Assembly (NCBI GenBank): GCA_007118445.1 | Contig: SKRP01000275.1 | Span: 1-11,892 of the forward strand | Reading direction: 5' to 3' | Length of the DNA: 11,892 nt | From: Natronohydrobacter sp. | GTDB lineage: Bacteria; Pseudomonadota; Alphaproteobacteria; Rhodobacterales; Rhodobacteraceae | In this document: positions 1-7,339 of the stretch, one piece after another | Position numbering within the stretch: position 1 is the stretch's first letter | Layout of the letters: the number at the start of each line of letters is the position of its first letter | The notes under the pieces: generated by a model | Told to the model about the DNA's origin: nothing | The model's database searches: none | The model's input: the letters and a program-made list of their open reading frames with translations, nothing else | Made by a program: the position numbers and the translations under genes

Positions 1-1448
1 GCCAGATCGAAACCGATGATTTCGCCTTGCGAGAAATCAACGCGCCCTTCGCCGCGCAGGGAGTTCATGATCGCATGCAACGAATTGCCGACGCCCAGGA
101 ATTGCAGATCGAGACTGGCCTGCCCCTGCAACCGCTCGTATCCGGCGAGCTCCGTGAGCATGGGCAGAAGCTCGATGCCGCGAAAGCGCAGATCGCCGCC
201 CACGGACAGACCCGAGCGGTTATTCATGACGAACTCGCCCCCGAGCTGGCCGCCGAACAGCGCCGCCTCGCGGAACGACACCACAGCGCGGGCGCGGTCG
301 ATGCTCACGCCCAGCCGGGTGCGCCCGAGCGTGGTCAGATCCGTGCGCAGGCCGTTCAGCGAGACCGACAGATCCGCATCGAGCGCGCCAAGGCCGGAGG
401 CATCAATCGGCGCGCGCGACCAGCCCTCATGCATGCCCTCTGCCCCGCCAGCCCCGCCCGCGCCCGAGCGCAGGTCGAGCACATCGCCGGTGAACTGCCC
501 GGTCAGCCGGGGCCGTGTCCCGCCCGGCACCAGATCGGCTGCCCCTGACAGACGGATACCGCCTGCGCGAAACTGCGCCTCGCGCGCGAAAATCTGGCCG
601 TCTGCCGTGCGTGTGACCTGTCCGTTCAGGCCAAGCGGCAGATAGGCCGCATCCAGATCGCCCCCGACCTCGCCCACCAGCTGCATCAGCGGGCGCAGGG
701 CAGGCACATTGGCCGAAAGCTGGCCATCCAGCGCCAGATCCTCCAGCCCGATCCGGCCTGCGAAAGTGATGCTGGCCCCGGCGGCTGTGCTGTCGAGCAT
801 GATCTGCGTCACTGCGCCTGACAGGAAGCGTTCGGCATTGTCGGTCGTGGCCGTCACATTGAAAGGCTGGCCGTTCATCTGCCCCTCGGCGCGCAATTCG
901 CCCGGACCATCCAGCGCAGGCAGGTGCAGCGTCGCGTCAAGCCCGGCCAGACGCAGATCGCGGCCCGACGCCCGGTCGTCAAAGCGCATGGTGCCGCCGA
1001 TGATCCGCGCCTCGGCCAGCGAGACATTGCGCCCGGACGCCTGGGCCGCAGGCGCACCATCGCCGCGCGTAAAATCCCAGTTCATCCGCCCCTGCGCATC
1101 GCGGATCAGATGCAGGCGCGGGTTTTGCAGCACCACGCGCTGCACTTCGATATCACCGCGCATCAGGGCCGCGAAGCTGAGCCCGATATCCATCTCGCCG
1201 GCTTCGAGCATCGGGCTGTCCCCGGCCCAATCCGGGTTGCCGATGGCCACATTCTGCGCTGTGGCCCCGATCACCGGGTAGAAACTGGGCTTGACATCGC
1301 CGCCGAAAACCAGCGTGCGCCCGGTGGCAGACTGAAACTGTTCGGCGGCCAGATTGGCGATACGTTGGGTCGGCAGCAGGAACAGCGCTGCCGTGACCAG
1401 CACGGCCAGACCCAGACACATGGCGATCAGGGCTTTGATCAGACGCAT
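1..1448 (-). CDS. AsmA family envelope protein (C-terminus off the left edge)
   Basis: Partial gene; 482 codons are visible and the frame is still open at base 3. The start is ATG at 1448, preceded by a good Shine-Dalgarno (GGAGG) with about 6 bases of spacing. Residues 1-25 form one N-terminal membrane anchor (MRLIKALIAMCLGLAVLVTA). Then comes the pattern usual for AsmA proteins: a GDVKPSFYPVIGA stretch (about 50-62), the conserved NPDWAG (71-76), and long beta-repeat sequence. The last visible residues (GEGRVDFSQGEIIGFDL) match the conserved end region of the AsmA domain, so probably only the C-terminal tail is missing. AsmA-like proteins are inner-membrane anchored, reach into the periplasm, and are linked to outer-membrane assembly or lipid transport between membranes. 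The specific role here is inferred from family only. It is divergent from gltX across 185 bases. Confidence 0.9.
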   Translation of the reverse strand, partial: MRLIKALIAMCLGLAVLVTAALFLLPTQRIANLAAEQFQSATGRTLVFGGDVKPSFYPVIGATAQNVAIGNPDWAGDSPMLEAGEMDIGLSFAALMRGDIEVQRVVLQNPRLHLIRDAQGRMNWDFTRGDGAPAAQASGRNVSLAEARIIGGTMRFDDRASGRDLRLAGLDATLHLPALDGPGELRAEGQMNGQPFNVTATTDNAERFLSGAVTQIMLDSTAAGASITFAGRIGLEDLALDGQLSANVPALRPLMQLVGEVGGDLDAAYLPLGLNGQVTRTADGQIFAREAQFRAGGIRLSGAADLVPGGTRPRLTGQFTGDVLDLRSGAGGAGGAEGMHEGWSRAPIDASGLGALDADLSVSLNGLRTDLTTLGRTRLGVSIDRARAVVSFREAALFGGQLGGEFVMNNRSGLSVGGDLRFRGIELLPMLTELAGYERLQGQASLDLQFLGVGNSLHAIMNSLRGEGRVDFSQGEIIGFDL

Positions 1449-1633
1449 TTTTTCCTCCGGCACGGATAGGGCTATCAGGCTTGCCCGCATAAATCTAACG
1501 GGGCGCTGCCGGACTGTCTTGGCCAAAATCCCGATTGGCAGGTTTTTGCGCATATCGGTGCGGGCCTTGCCTTGTGCAGGGGCATATGAAAGAGAACGCG
1601 CATTGTCTCAAAGTGAAACAGGGCCGCTCCCGC
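1449..1633. other. Divergent intergenic region between the AsmA gene and gltX
   Basis: It must hold the promoters of both genes, but I could not find convincing -35/-10 pairs. Visible structure is weak. GATAG-GG-CTATC is a 12-base near-palindrome at 1465-1476, just upstream of the AsmA Shine-Dalgarno. GCCAA/TTGGC arms at 1522-1526 and 1535-1539 are followed by a short T run (GGTTTTTG). An ATG at 1586 is in frame with gltX and would add 16 residues. Confidence 0.4.
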
Positions 1634-2962
1634 ATGTCTGGCATCATCACCCGCTTCGCGCCCTCTCCGACGGGCTATCTGCATATCGGCAATCTGCGCA
1701 CCGCGCTCTTCAATTACCTGATCGCGCGCAAATCCGGCGGCCAGTTCATCCTGCGGCTGGATGACACGGATCAGGAACGCTCGAAGCAGGACTATATCGA
1801 CGGGATCAAGCAGGATCTGGACTGGCTGGGGCTGGGCTGGGACCGGATCGAGCAGCAATCGACGCGGCTGGACCGCTATCAGGCGGCAGCGGATCAGTTG
1901 CGCGCCGATGGCCGCTTCTACGAGTGTTTCGAGACCCCGTCCGAGCTGGATCTGAAGCGCAAGAAACAGCTGAACATGGGCAAACCGCCAGTCTATGACC
2001 GCGCGGCGCTGGCTTTGGATGAGGGCGCGAGGGACAAGCTGCGTGCAGAGCGGGCGGGATATTGGCGGTTTTTGCTCGATCAGCAGCGGATCGAATGGGA
2101 GGACGGGATTCTCGGGCCGCTCTCGATCGATGCGGCCAGCGTGTCGGACCCGGTGCTGATCCGGGGCGATGGGCAGGTGCTCTATACACTGGCTTCGGTC
2201 GTGGATGACATGGAAATGGGGGTCACGCATATTGTGCGCGGCTCGGATCATGTGACGAATACCGCGACGCAGATCCAGATCATTCAGGCGCTTGGCGGCA
2301 CGCCGCCGGCCTTCGCGCATCACTCGCTGCTGACCGGCGCGCAGGGCGAGGCGCTGTCGAAACGGCTGGGCACGCTCAGCCTGCGCGATCTGCGCGCGGC
2401 GGGGGTGACAGCGGCGGCGCTCTTGTCGCTGATGGCGCGGCTGGGGTCCAGCCAGCCGGTCGAATTGCGCCTGACCCTCGATGAGATCGCAGACGGGTTC
2501 GATCTGGCGCAGTTCGGCGCGGCCCCGACCAAATTCGATGCAGAAGACCTGTGGCCCCTGACGCGCGCCGATCTGCAGGCGCGGCCCTATGCGGCGGTGG
2601 CCGAACGGATTGCGGGCTTGGGCGTGCCAGATGACATGGCACCGCATTTCTGGGATGTGGCACGCGAGAATATCAGCAAGCTGGATGATCTGGAGGGCTG
2701 GTGGGCGCTCTGCCGCGATGGGGCCGAGCCGGTGATCGCGCCCGAAGATGCAGAATTCGTGGCCCAGGCGATGGAACTGTTGCCGCCCCCGCCCTATGGG
2801 CCGGAGGCGTGGAAGGACTGGACCGGGGCCGTGAAAGCAGCCACGGGGCGCAAGGGCAAAGGGCTGTTCATGCCGTTGCGGCTGGCACTGACCGGACAGG
2901 CGCAGGGGCCGGATATGGGCGCGCTCATGCCGCTCTTGCAGAAAGTGCGCGCGAAAGCGTGA
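1634..2962 (+). CDS. gltX: Glutamyl-tRNA synthetase
   Basis: 442 residues, class I aminoacyl-tRNA synthetase; it charges tRNA(Glu) with glutamate in the cytoplasm. The N-terminus RFAPSPTGYLHIGNLRTALF holds the HIGH-type ATP site (YLHIGN, 15-20), followed by LRLDDTDQERS (40-50). The KMSKS-type loop is GEALSKRLGTLSLRDL (238-253), with ALSKR in place of the canonical lysine-first form. The tail TGRKGKGLFMPLRLALTG (404-421) is the typical anticodon-binding C-terminus. The zinc-cysteine cluster of some GluRS is absent. Length is within the short bacterial GluRS range. The start at MSGIITRFAPSPTG is chosen because family members begin a few residues before RFAPSPTG; the upstream in-frame ATGs (1535, 1586) would add atypical sequence. 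The Shine-Dalgarno is weak at the chosen start; ATG 1586 has an AGGGG just upstream, so it cannot be excluded. Many alphaproteobacteria carry two GluRS genes, and one window cannot show which paralogue this is. Confidence 0.95.
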   Translation: MSGIITRFAPSPTGYLHIGNLRTALFNYLIARKSGGQFILRLDDTDQERSKQDYIDGIKQDLDWLGLGWDRIEQQSTRLDRYQAAADQLRADGRFYECFETPSELDLKRKKQLNMGKPPVYDRAALALDEGARDKLRAERAGYWRFLLDQQRIEWEDGILGPLSIDAASVSDPVLIRGDGQVLYTLASVVDDMEMGVTHIVRGSDHVTNTATQIQIIQALGGTPPAFAHHSLLTGAQGEALSKRLGTLSLRDLRAAGVTAAALLSLMARLGSSQPVELRLTLDEIADGFDLAQFGAAPTKFDAEDLWPLTRADLQARPYAAVAERIAGLGVPDDMAPHFWDVARENISKLDDLEGWWALCRDGAEPVIAPEDAEFVAQAMELLPPPPYGPEAWKDWTGAVKAATGRKGKGLFMPLRLALTGQAQGPDMGALMPLLQKVRAKA

Positions 2963-2969
2963 GCTTCGC

Positions 2970-2999
2970 GTAGGGTGCGTGCTACAGCACGCACCTTAC
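2970..2999. repeat. Palindrome between convergent genes; possible bidirectional terminator or dispersed REP-like unit
   Basis: The core is a perfect 10-base inverted repeat, GGTGCGTGCT (2974-2983) and AGCACGCACC (2986-2995), with a 2-base centre. After one G/T position, three further flanking bases (GTA at 2970-2972 and TAC at 2997-2999) also pair, giving a stem of about 14 base pairs. It lies 7 bases after the gltX stop and 7 bases before the stop of the opposite-strand oxidoreductase gene, the usual place for a shared terminator. There is no clear T tract on either side, so intrinsic termination is uncertain. It could instead be one copy of a dispersed palindromic repeat. Confidence 0.6.
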
Positions 3000-3006
3000 C
3001 TCAGGG

Positions 3007-4299
3007 TCAGCCCAGCATCTGCTGGCGCAGCGTCACGCCCCGCCGCGCCGGATCAAGCGCCACATCCTCCATCCGCAGCATCTCGCCCAGCGCCACATCG
3101 CGGGTGAGCCGCACATCATGCGCCAGCCCGATGGGCAAAAGCCGGTCGCGCGCGCTGATCGCCGCAGGCTGTGCTTTCGCATAGACTGTCCAGCCGCCTT
3201 CGCCATCCAGCCACTCGCCTGCTTTCAGCGCGCGTTTCGCCACGGCCACAGCATCCCCGCGCCAGCCGCGGGTACTGCCCGTGGCCGCGCCGCGCAAGGC
3301 GACCGACAAGACCGAAATCGACAATTCCAGCCCGATCAGATGAAAGGGCTTGTACATCGCGGCATAGTGCCCGGTCGCATCAGTGGGCAGCCCATATTGC
3401 CGGAAACAGGCGCTGGCATAGGCATTGGGCGCCTTCAGCACCACGAACACCCCCCAGCGCAGATCGCGGAACACAGGCCGCCCGTCGCGTTCGAGCGAGG
3501 ACACGATTTCGACCATCCCGTCGCGCGCTAGCTGGCCGCCCACGCTTTCCGGGCGCAGGATATGGGCCAGATCATCGACACCACAGGCCGGGAAACCCAG
3601 CCCCGCCTCGGGCAGGTCCAGCCCGCAGGCATTGGCCATGGCAGCCGCCTCGATCGCGGATTTGGTGCCGTCGAGGAAGGAATTGAACATCTGCGGGTTC
3701 ATCCCGGCTTTCGCGGCTTCTGCCGCTGTCAGGCCGTAATGCGCCCAGACCTCATCCGGGGTGACATGGTGATAGGCCGGCAGGTATTTCGTGCCCTTGC
3801 CTGCGCAGGCGACCATGAACCCTGCCGCGCGTGCCCAATCGACCATTTCGGCCACCAGCGCAGGCTGGTCGCCATAGGCCATCGAATAGATCACCCCGGC
3901 GGCGCGTGCCTGTTCAGCCAGCACCGGGCCTGCCAGCACATCGGCTTCGACATTGACCATCACGATATGACGCCCTGCCGCGATCGCGGCTTCCGCGTGG
4001 CGGATGCCCGCTTCAGGATTACCAGTCGCCTCGATCACCACATCGACCTCGGCCTGGGCAGCCGCGCCCCCGCTCTCGGTGAAACGGGTCGCGCTGATCA
4101 GCGCCTCGGACCAGCCGACGCTGCGGCAGGCATTGCGCGCGCGCTCGGGGTCGAGATCAGCGATCACTGCGACCTCCAGCCCCGCGATTGTCGGGACTTG
4201 CGACAGGAACATGGACCCGAATTTGCCGGCCCCGATCAGGGCCGCACGGACCGGGCGGCCTGCGGCGGCGCGCTCTTGCGCCAGTTGTGTCAGATTCAT
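3007..4299 (-). CDS. SAF-domain NAD(P)-dependent oxidoreductase (COG4091-type, homoserine dehydrogenase-like)
   Basis: 430 residues. The start is ATG at 4299, with a strong Shine-Dalgarno (AGGGGGAG) about 5 bases upstream; a longer in-frame ORF from 4356 lacks this support. A Rossmann fold opens with ALIGAGKFGSMFL (20-32, GxGxxG type), the acidic strand end VAVIADLDPERAR (43-55), and VDVVIEATGNPEAG (85-98), as in homoserine-dehydrogenase-type NAD(P)-binding domains. The C-terminal part, about 355-425 (KRALKAGEWLDGEGGWTVY, then LTRDVALGEMLRMEDVALD), looks like a SAF domain. Such proteins are annotated as predicted homoserine dehydrogenases with a SAF domain; the true substrate is generally unknown, and sugar-acid or branched-polyol oxidation has been suggested for relatives. 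It lies 63 bases downstream of ybdK on the same strand with no obvious terminator between, so cotranscription is possible. It converges on gltX. Confidence 0.85.
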   Translation of the reverse strand: MNLTQLAQERAAAGRPVRAALIGAGKFGSMFLSQVPTIAGLEVAVIADLDPERARNACRSVGWSEALISATRFTESGGAAAQAEVDVVIEATGNPEAGIRHAEAAIAAGRHIVMVNVEADVLAGPVLAEQARAAGVIYSMAYGDQPALVAEMVDWARAAGFMVACAGKGTKYLPAYHHVTPDEVWAHYGLTAAEAAKAGMNPQMFNSFLDGTKSAIEAAAMANACGLDLPEAGLGFPACGVDDLAHILRPESVGGQLARDGMVEIVSSLERDGRPVFRDLRWGVFVVLKAPNAYASACFRQYGLPTDATGHYAAMYKPFHLIGLELSISVLSVALRGAATGSTRGWRGDAVAVAKRALKAGEWLDGEGGWTVYAKAQPAAISARDRLLPIGLAHDVRLTRDVALGEMLRMEDVALDPARRGVTLRQQMLG

Positions 4300-4362
4300 G
4301 CTCTCCCCCTTGATCTGCCTGCGCCAAGGTGAACCCCAGGGCGCGGGCAAAGGCAAGCCGGG

Positions 4363-5487
4363 TCAGAGCCCTCGCAGAAATTCCGCCTGCAGGCTGCGCA
4401 CGACCGCGCGCAGCGCTTCATCGCGCGAGGCCCCCTCCGCCTCGGCCTGCGCGAAGACCGCGCGCTGGCGCTCGGCGCTCGTGCCATGGGCCAGAATATC
4501 CTGCGCGCCGCGCAGCTCATTGAGGCAGCCCAGCACCATCGCATCGGTCTCGAGGAGTTCGATCAATTCGGCGATCAGTTCGGGCATCGCCACCAGCGCG
4601 CCCTTGCCGATATCCAGAAGCCCCTCGCGTGGCCCGTAGCGCTGCGCACGCCAGCGGTTCTCGGCGATCAGGAAACGGTCATAAATGCGCCAGCGCTGGT
4701 TGCGGCGGCGCAGCTCGACCAGCATCCGCGTGATCGCCTGCACCAGTGCGGCGATGGTCAGCGTATGCTCCATGATCGGCATGATGTCGCAGATCCGCGC
4801 TTCCAGTGTCGGGAAGCGCGCCGAGGGGCGGATATCCCACCAGATCTTGGTCGTATCCTCGATCAGCCCGGCCTCGATGATCGTATCGACCGAGCGGCGG
4901 TATTCGCCATAGCTGATGAAATCCGGCGGCAGGCCCGTGCGCGGCAGATTGTCGAACACCGTCAGGCGATAACTGTTCAGCCCGGTATCCTGCCCGCCCC
5001 AGAAGGGCGAGGAGGTCGAAAGCGCCAGCAGATGCGGCAGAAAATAGGTGATCTGGCGCATGATATCGATGCGCAGATCGTCATCGGGCAGGCCGACATG
5101 GACATGCGTGCCGCAGATCAGCATCCGCCGCACCACCCCGCCCAGATCGCGCGCGAGCGTATTGTAGCGGTCCTTCTCGGTATGTTTGCGCGATTGCCAG
5201 TCGGCGAAAGGATGGCAGGACACAGCCAGCGGTGCCAGCCCGTATTCGCCCGCACAACGCGCAATCACGCGGCGCAGATTGCCCAGATCGCGGCGCGCTT
5301 CGTCGATATTGGCGCAGACCCCGGTGCCGACCTCGATCTGACAGGCCAGAAATTCGGGCGAGACCTGATCGCCCAGCGCGGCCACACAATCATGCATCAG
5401 CGCGTCAGGCAGATCGGTCAGGCTGCCGGTCTCGATATCGACCAGCAGATATTCTTCTTCGATGCCAAGCGTGTAATCAGGGTCCAT
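4363..5487 (-). CDS. ybdK: YbdK family carboxylate-amine ligase (GCS2 family)
   Basis: 374 residues, the normal length for this family. Motifs are TLGIEEEYLLVD (6-17), the metal/ATP-site CGTHVHVGLPD (125-135), WWDIRPSARFPTLEARICD (216-234) and AENRWRA (275-281). This is the fold of glutamate-cysteine ligase type 2. YbdK-type enzymes show weak glutamate-cysteine ligase activity in vitro, and their physiological substrate is unresolved, so I do not call it a glutathione enzyme. The ATG at 5487 is secure: an in-frame TAA lies 12 bases upstream and GIEEEY must sit near the N-terminus. No ordinary Shine-Dalgarno is seen; instead a hairpin directly abuts the start codon. It is divergent from the N-demethylase gene across 76 bases and is upstream of the SAF oxidoreductase. 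Confidence 0.92.
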   Translation of the reverse strand: MDPDYTLGIEEEYLLVDIETGSLTDLPDALMHDCVAALGDQVSPEFLACQIEVGTGVCANIDEARRDLGNLRRVIARCAGEYGLAPLAVSCHPFADWQSRKHTEKDRYNTLARDLGGVVRRMLICGTHVHVGLPDDDLRIDIMRQITYFLPHLLALSTSSPFWGGQDTGLNSYRLTVFDNLPRTGLPPDFISYGEYRRSVDTIIEAGLIEDTTKIWWDIRPSARFPTLEARICDIMPIMEHTLTIAALVQAITRMLVELRRRNQRWRIYDRFLIAENRWRAQRYGPREGLLDIGKGALVAMPELIAELIELLETDAMVLGCLNELRGAQDILAHGTSAERQRAVFAQAEAEGASRDEALRAVVRSLQAEFLRGL

Positions 5488-5508
5488 CCGCGCAGATTAC
5501 CTGCGCGG
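5488..5508 (-). promoter_or_regulatory. Hairpin immediately before the ybdK start codon
   Basis: Perfect 8-base inverted repeat CCGCGCAG (5488-5495) and CTGCGCGG (5501-5508) with a 5-base loop. In the ybdK transcript the stem would end at the base directly before AUG, covering the whole region where ribosomes normally bind. It could lower or control translation of ybdK, or act as an operator in the short divergent spacer. Function is inferred from position only. Confidence 0.45.
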
Positions 5509-5563
5509 TGTGATCCCGCAAGAGATAATTGACGCTGGCCGAAACAGCCAATAGCGAGGCAGG

Positions 5564-6343
5564 ATGGAAATCCTGAACACTGCCCTGCCCTTTGCCCCCT
5601 GGGTCCATCCTGCAAAGCGCCGCCTGCCCGGTGTCATGCCGCTCAAGCGCGCCGACTGGCTGCTGGTCGATGATGCCTATGCCGCACAGATGCGCGAACG
5701 CGCCCGGCTGCTGGCCGCGCATCGGGCCGAAGTGCTGGCGGCCTTGCCCGAGGCAGAGGCCGCCGCAGCCGAATTGCTGGATGAAGTGCTGCGCGATCTG
5801 CCCCTGCACGGTTTCACGGTCACGGGCGCGCAGGTGCAGCGGCCTGACGGGGTGACGGTCACGCCTGACCCCGCCCGCCCGCTCTGGACGCTGGGCCATC
5901 TGCTGCAGGCGGATTTCTGCATCCTGCAGAAACAGGGGGACGAGCATGTGCTGACCGGCGCGGTGCTGTGCTTTCCATCCAGCTGGACCCTGCGCGAGAA
6001 GCTGGGCAAGCCCTTGATGCGCATCCATCTGCCTGTTGACAGTTATGATTCGGGCATGGGCGCGCGGGTGCAGCGCATGTTCGATCTGATGCGCCCCGAA
6101 CAGCCGCTCTGGCGGGCCAATCTGCTGCGCTACACCAACCCCGCGCTGTTTCAGCCGCGCGCGGAATTCGCGCCCAAGGACAAATCCGGCGCGGGCGATT
6201 ATATCCGCTCGGAACGGCAATGCCTGCTCAAACTGCCGCGCACAAAGGCCGTCATATTCTCGATCCACACAGCGCAGCTGCGCCGGGCGGATCTGAGCGC
6301 AGCGCAGCAACAGGCACTTGCCGAAATCGACCGCTCAGCGTAG
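5564..6343 (+). CDS. Heme-dependent oxidative N-demethylase family protein (DUF3445)
   Basis: 259 residues. Family features in order: the N-terminal KRRLPGVMPLKRADWLLVDD (18-37), LWTLGHLLQADFCILQK (107-123), LTGAVLCFPSSWTLREKLGK (130-149), MRIHLPVDSY (152-161), RANLLRYTNPALF (184-196) and the C-terminal IRSERQCLLKLPRTKAVIF (214-232). This is the alpha-subunit-like family of the heme-dependent dimethylamine-type N-demethylase, which oxidises secondary amines to a primary amine and formaldehyde. Many members are stand-alone genes of unproven substrate, as here: no partner flavoprotein, ferredoxin-type subunit or one-carbon gene is adjacent. The start ATG is preceded by GAGGCAGG. Its 3' end overlaps the minus-strand lipoprotein gene by 9 bases. 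Confidence 0.85.
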   Translation: MEILNTALPFAPWVHPAKRRLPGVMPLKRADWLLVDDAYAAQMRERARLLAAHRAEVLAALPEAEAAAAELLDEVLRDLPLHGFTVTGAQVQRPDGVTVTPDPARPLWTLGHLLQADFCILQKQGDEHVLTGAVLCFPSSWTLREKLGKPLMRIHLPVDSYDSGMGARVQRMFDLMRPEQPLWRANLLRYTNPALFQPRAEFAPKDKSGAGDYIRSERQCLLKLPRTKAVIFSIHTAQLRRADLSAAQQQALAEIDRSA

Positions 6344-6649
6344 CCGGTCGCGCGCGCTGAGCATCCGCGCGCGCGCGGCGGGGGAAATGATCGGGCCGCG
6401 CAGACGCGCTGCACGCGCCTGCAATGCGGCCAGACGGGCCTCGGGTGCCGCGGTCAGGCGGGGTGTTTGGGGCGTGTCCGCCGCGCGGTTGACGATCTGC
6501 GAGAGCGGCAGCAGGCCGGGGCTTTCGGCAGCAGCGGACGCCGCGCTGCGCGGGGGCAGATCGGACGGGGCCAGACAGGCGGTCAGCACAAGCGGCGCGA
6601 CCAGACAGAGCGCGCGCAGGCAGCAATGAGGCGTGACAATCGCGTGCAC
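6335..6649 (-). CDS. Small putative lipoprotein, function unknown
   Basis: 104 residues if it starts at GTG 6649. That start has GGGGA 7 bases upstream and leaves a signal peptide of ordinary size. A TTG at 6679 would add 10 residues and has no better support. After a hydrophobic core (CLRALCLVAPLVLTA) comes a lipobox LTAC with the lipidated cysteine at residue 25, so export and lipid anchoring by signal peptidase II are likely. The mature part (about 80 residues) is rich in Ala, Pro, Arg and Leu with an RLAALQARAARLRG helix; no domain is recognised. Arginine-rich content and GC bias mean the mature region deserves caution, but the signal and lipobox argue for a real gene. It is tail-to-tail with the N-demethylase gene and divergent from the TetR gene. 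Confidence 0.6.
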   Translation of the reverse strand: MHAIVTPHCCLRALCLVAPLVLTACLAPSDLPPRSAASAAAESPGLLPLSQIVNRAADTPQTPRLTAAPEARLAALQARAARLRGPIISPAARARMLSARDRLR

Positions 6650-6701
6650 TCTGCATTCCCCGAACCATGAACACGGCAAGTCTAGAATGCAGGACGCGCG
6701 C

Positions 6702-6720
6702 GCGCAAGCAGGGCTTGCGC
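6702..6720. promoter_or_regulatory. Candidate TetR operator (near-palindrome)
   Basis: GCGCAAGC (6702-6709), spacer AGG, GCTTGCGC (6713-6720): a perfect 8-base inverted repeat 28 bases before the TetR gene start, in the divergent spacer it shares with the lipoprotein gene. TetR regulators usually bind such 15-20-base palindromes next to their own gene and repress themselves and the divergent neighbour. That this is the operator is inference. A second wide inverted repeat lies nearby: CTGCATTC (6651-6658) and GAATGCAG (6685-6692), enclosing 26 bases. A TAGAAT at 6683-6688 resembles a -10 box but has no matching -35. Confidence 0.45.
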
Positions 6721-6748
6721 CCGCAGCGCTTTCGCGGGATCAAGACGC

Positions 6749-7336
6749 ATGGCACGCAAGAAGAATTCCTCTGGCGAAATCACCGGGCCGCGTATCCGCG
6801 CGGTCGCGCAAGACCTGTTTGCGCAGCATGGCTATGCCGCCGTGTCGATGCGCCAGATCGCCAAAGCCGTGGGGGTGCAGGCCGGGGCGCTGTATCTTTA
6901 TACACCCGACAAGCAGACATTGCTTTTCGATCTGATGCAGGCGCACATGGCCGAGTTGCTGGATGCGCTGGCCGCGCTGCCGCCCTGCCCTGACCCGCGC
7001 GCTGCGCTGGAACAGTTCACCCGCTTTCATATCCGCTTCCACCACGCGCGCGAACAGGCCGTGTTCATCGCCTACATGGAATTGCGCAATCTCGCGCCCG
7101 AGAATTTCGCCCGGATCGAGGCCATGCGCCACGCCTATGAGGCGCATCTCGAGGCGATCCTGCGGCGCGGGATGGCCGAGGGGCAGTTCACCCTGCCCGA
7201 TGCCAAGCTTGCCGGGTTTGCGCTGATCGCCATGCTGACCGGGGTCAATACCTGGTATCGCGAAGGCGGGCGGCTGAGCCTGGAGCGGGTCGAGGATATC
7301 TACTGGGACATGGTGCGCAAGGCCGTGGGGGCCTGA
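6749..7336 (+). CDS. TetR/AcrR family transcriptional regulator
   Basis: 195 residues, normal for the family. The N-terminal domain is clear: PRIRAVAQDLFAQHGYAAVS (14-33) and the helix-turn-helix MRQIAKAVGVQAGALYLYT (34-52), ending in a family-typical Tyr-x-Tyr region before PDKQTLLFDLM. The C-terminal ligand domain ends with LTGVNTWYREGGRLSLERVEDIYWDMV (163-189). This tail style (W-Y, then LS.E.ve..Y) resembles regulators that sense acyl-CoA-type ligands such as the KstR2 group, but ligand and targets cannot be read from sequence. The start ATG has a modest GGGATCAAG upstream. The gene ends 3 bases before the stop of the convergent pilus gene, so there is no room for a terminator between them. 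Confidence 0.92.
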   Translation: MARKKNSSGEITGPRIRAVAQDLFAQHGYAAVSMRQIAKAVGVQAGALYLYTPDKQTLLFDLMQAHMAELLDALAALPPCPDPRAALEQFTRFHIRFHHAREQAVFIAYMELRNLAPENFARIEAMRHAYEAHLEAILRRGMAEGQFTLPDAKLAGFALIAMLTGVNTWYREGGRLSLERVEDIYWDMVRKAVGA

Positions 7337-7339
7337 CGC

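Noticed and set aside
1522..1545. GCCAA/TTGGC arms followed by a T run as an intrinsic terminator
   Set aside because: The stem is only 5 bases with an 8-base loop and lies between two divergent genes, where no transcript needs to end.
1475..2647. Open frame of 390 codons on the minus strand opposite gltX
   Set aside because: gltX is certain from its motifs; the antisense protein is compositionally biased and matches nothing I recognise.
4486..5532. Open frame of 348 codons on the plus strand opposite ybdK
   Set aside because: Mirror frame of a well-supported gene; no domain or credible start.
5529..5557. TTGACG as a -35 box for the N-demethylase gene
   Set aside because: With 17-base spacing the -10 would be TAGCGA, a poor match lying 6 bases before the start codon, leaving no room for the Shine-Dalgarno.
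5477..6310. Open frame of 277 codons on the minus strand opposite the N-demethylase gene
   Set aside because: Mirror frame of a gene with full-length family motifs.
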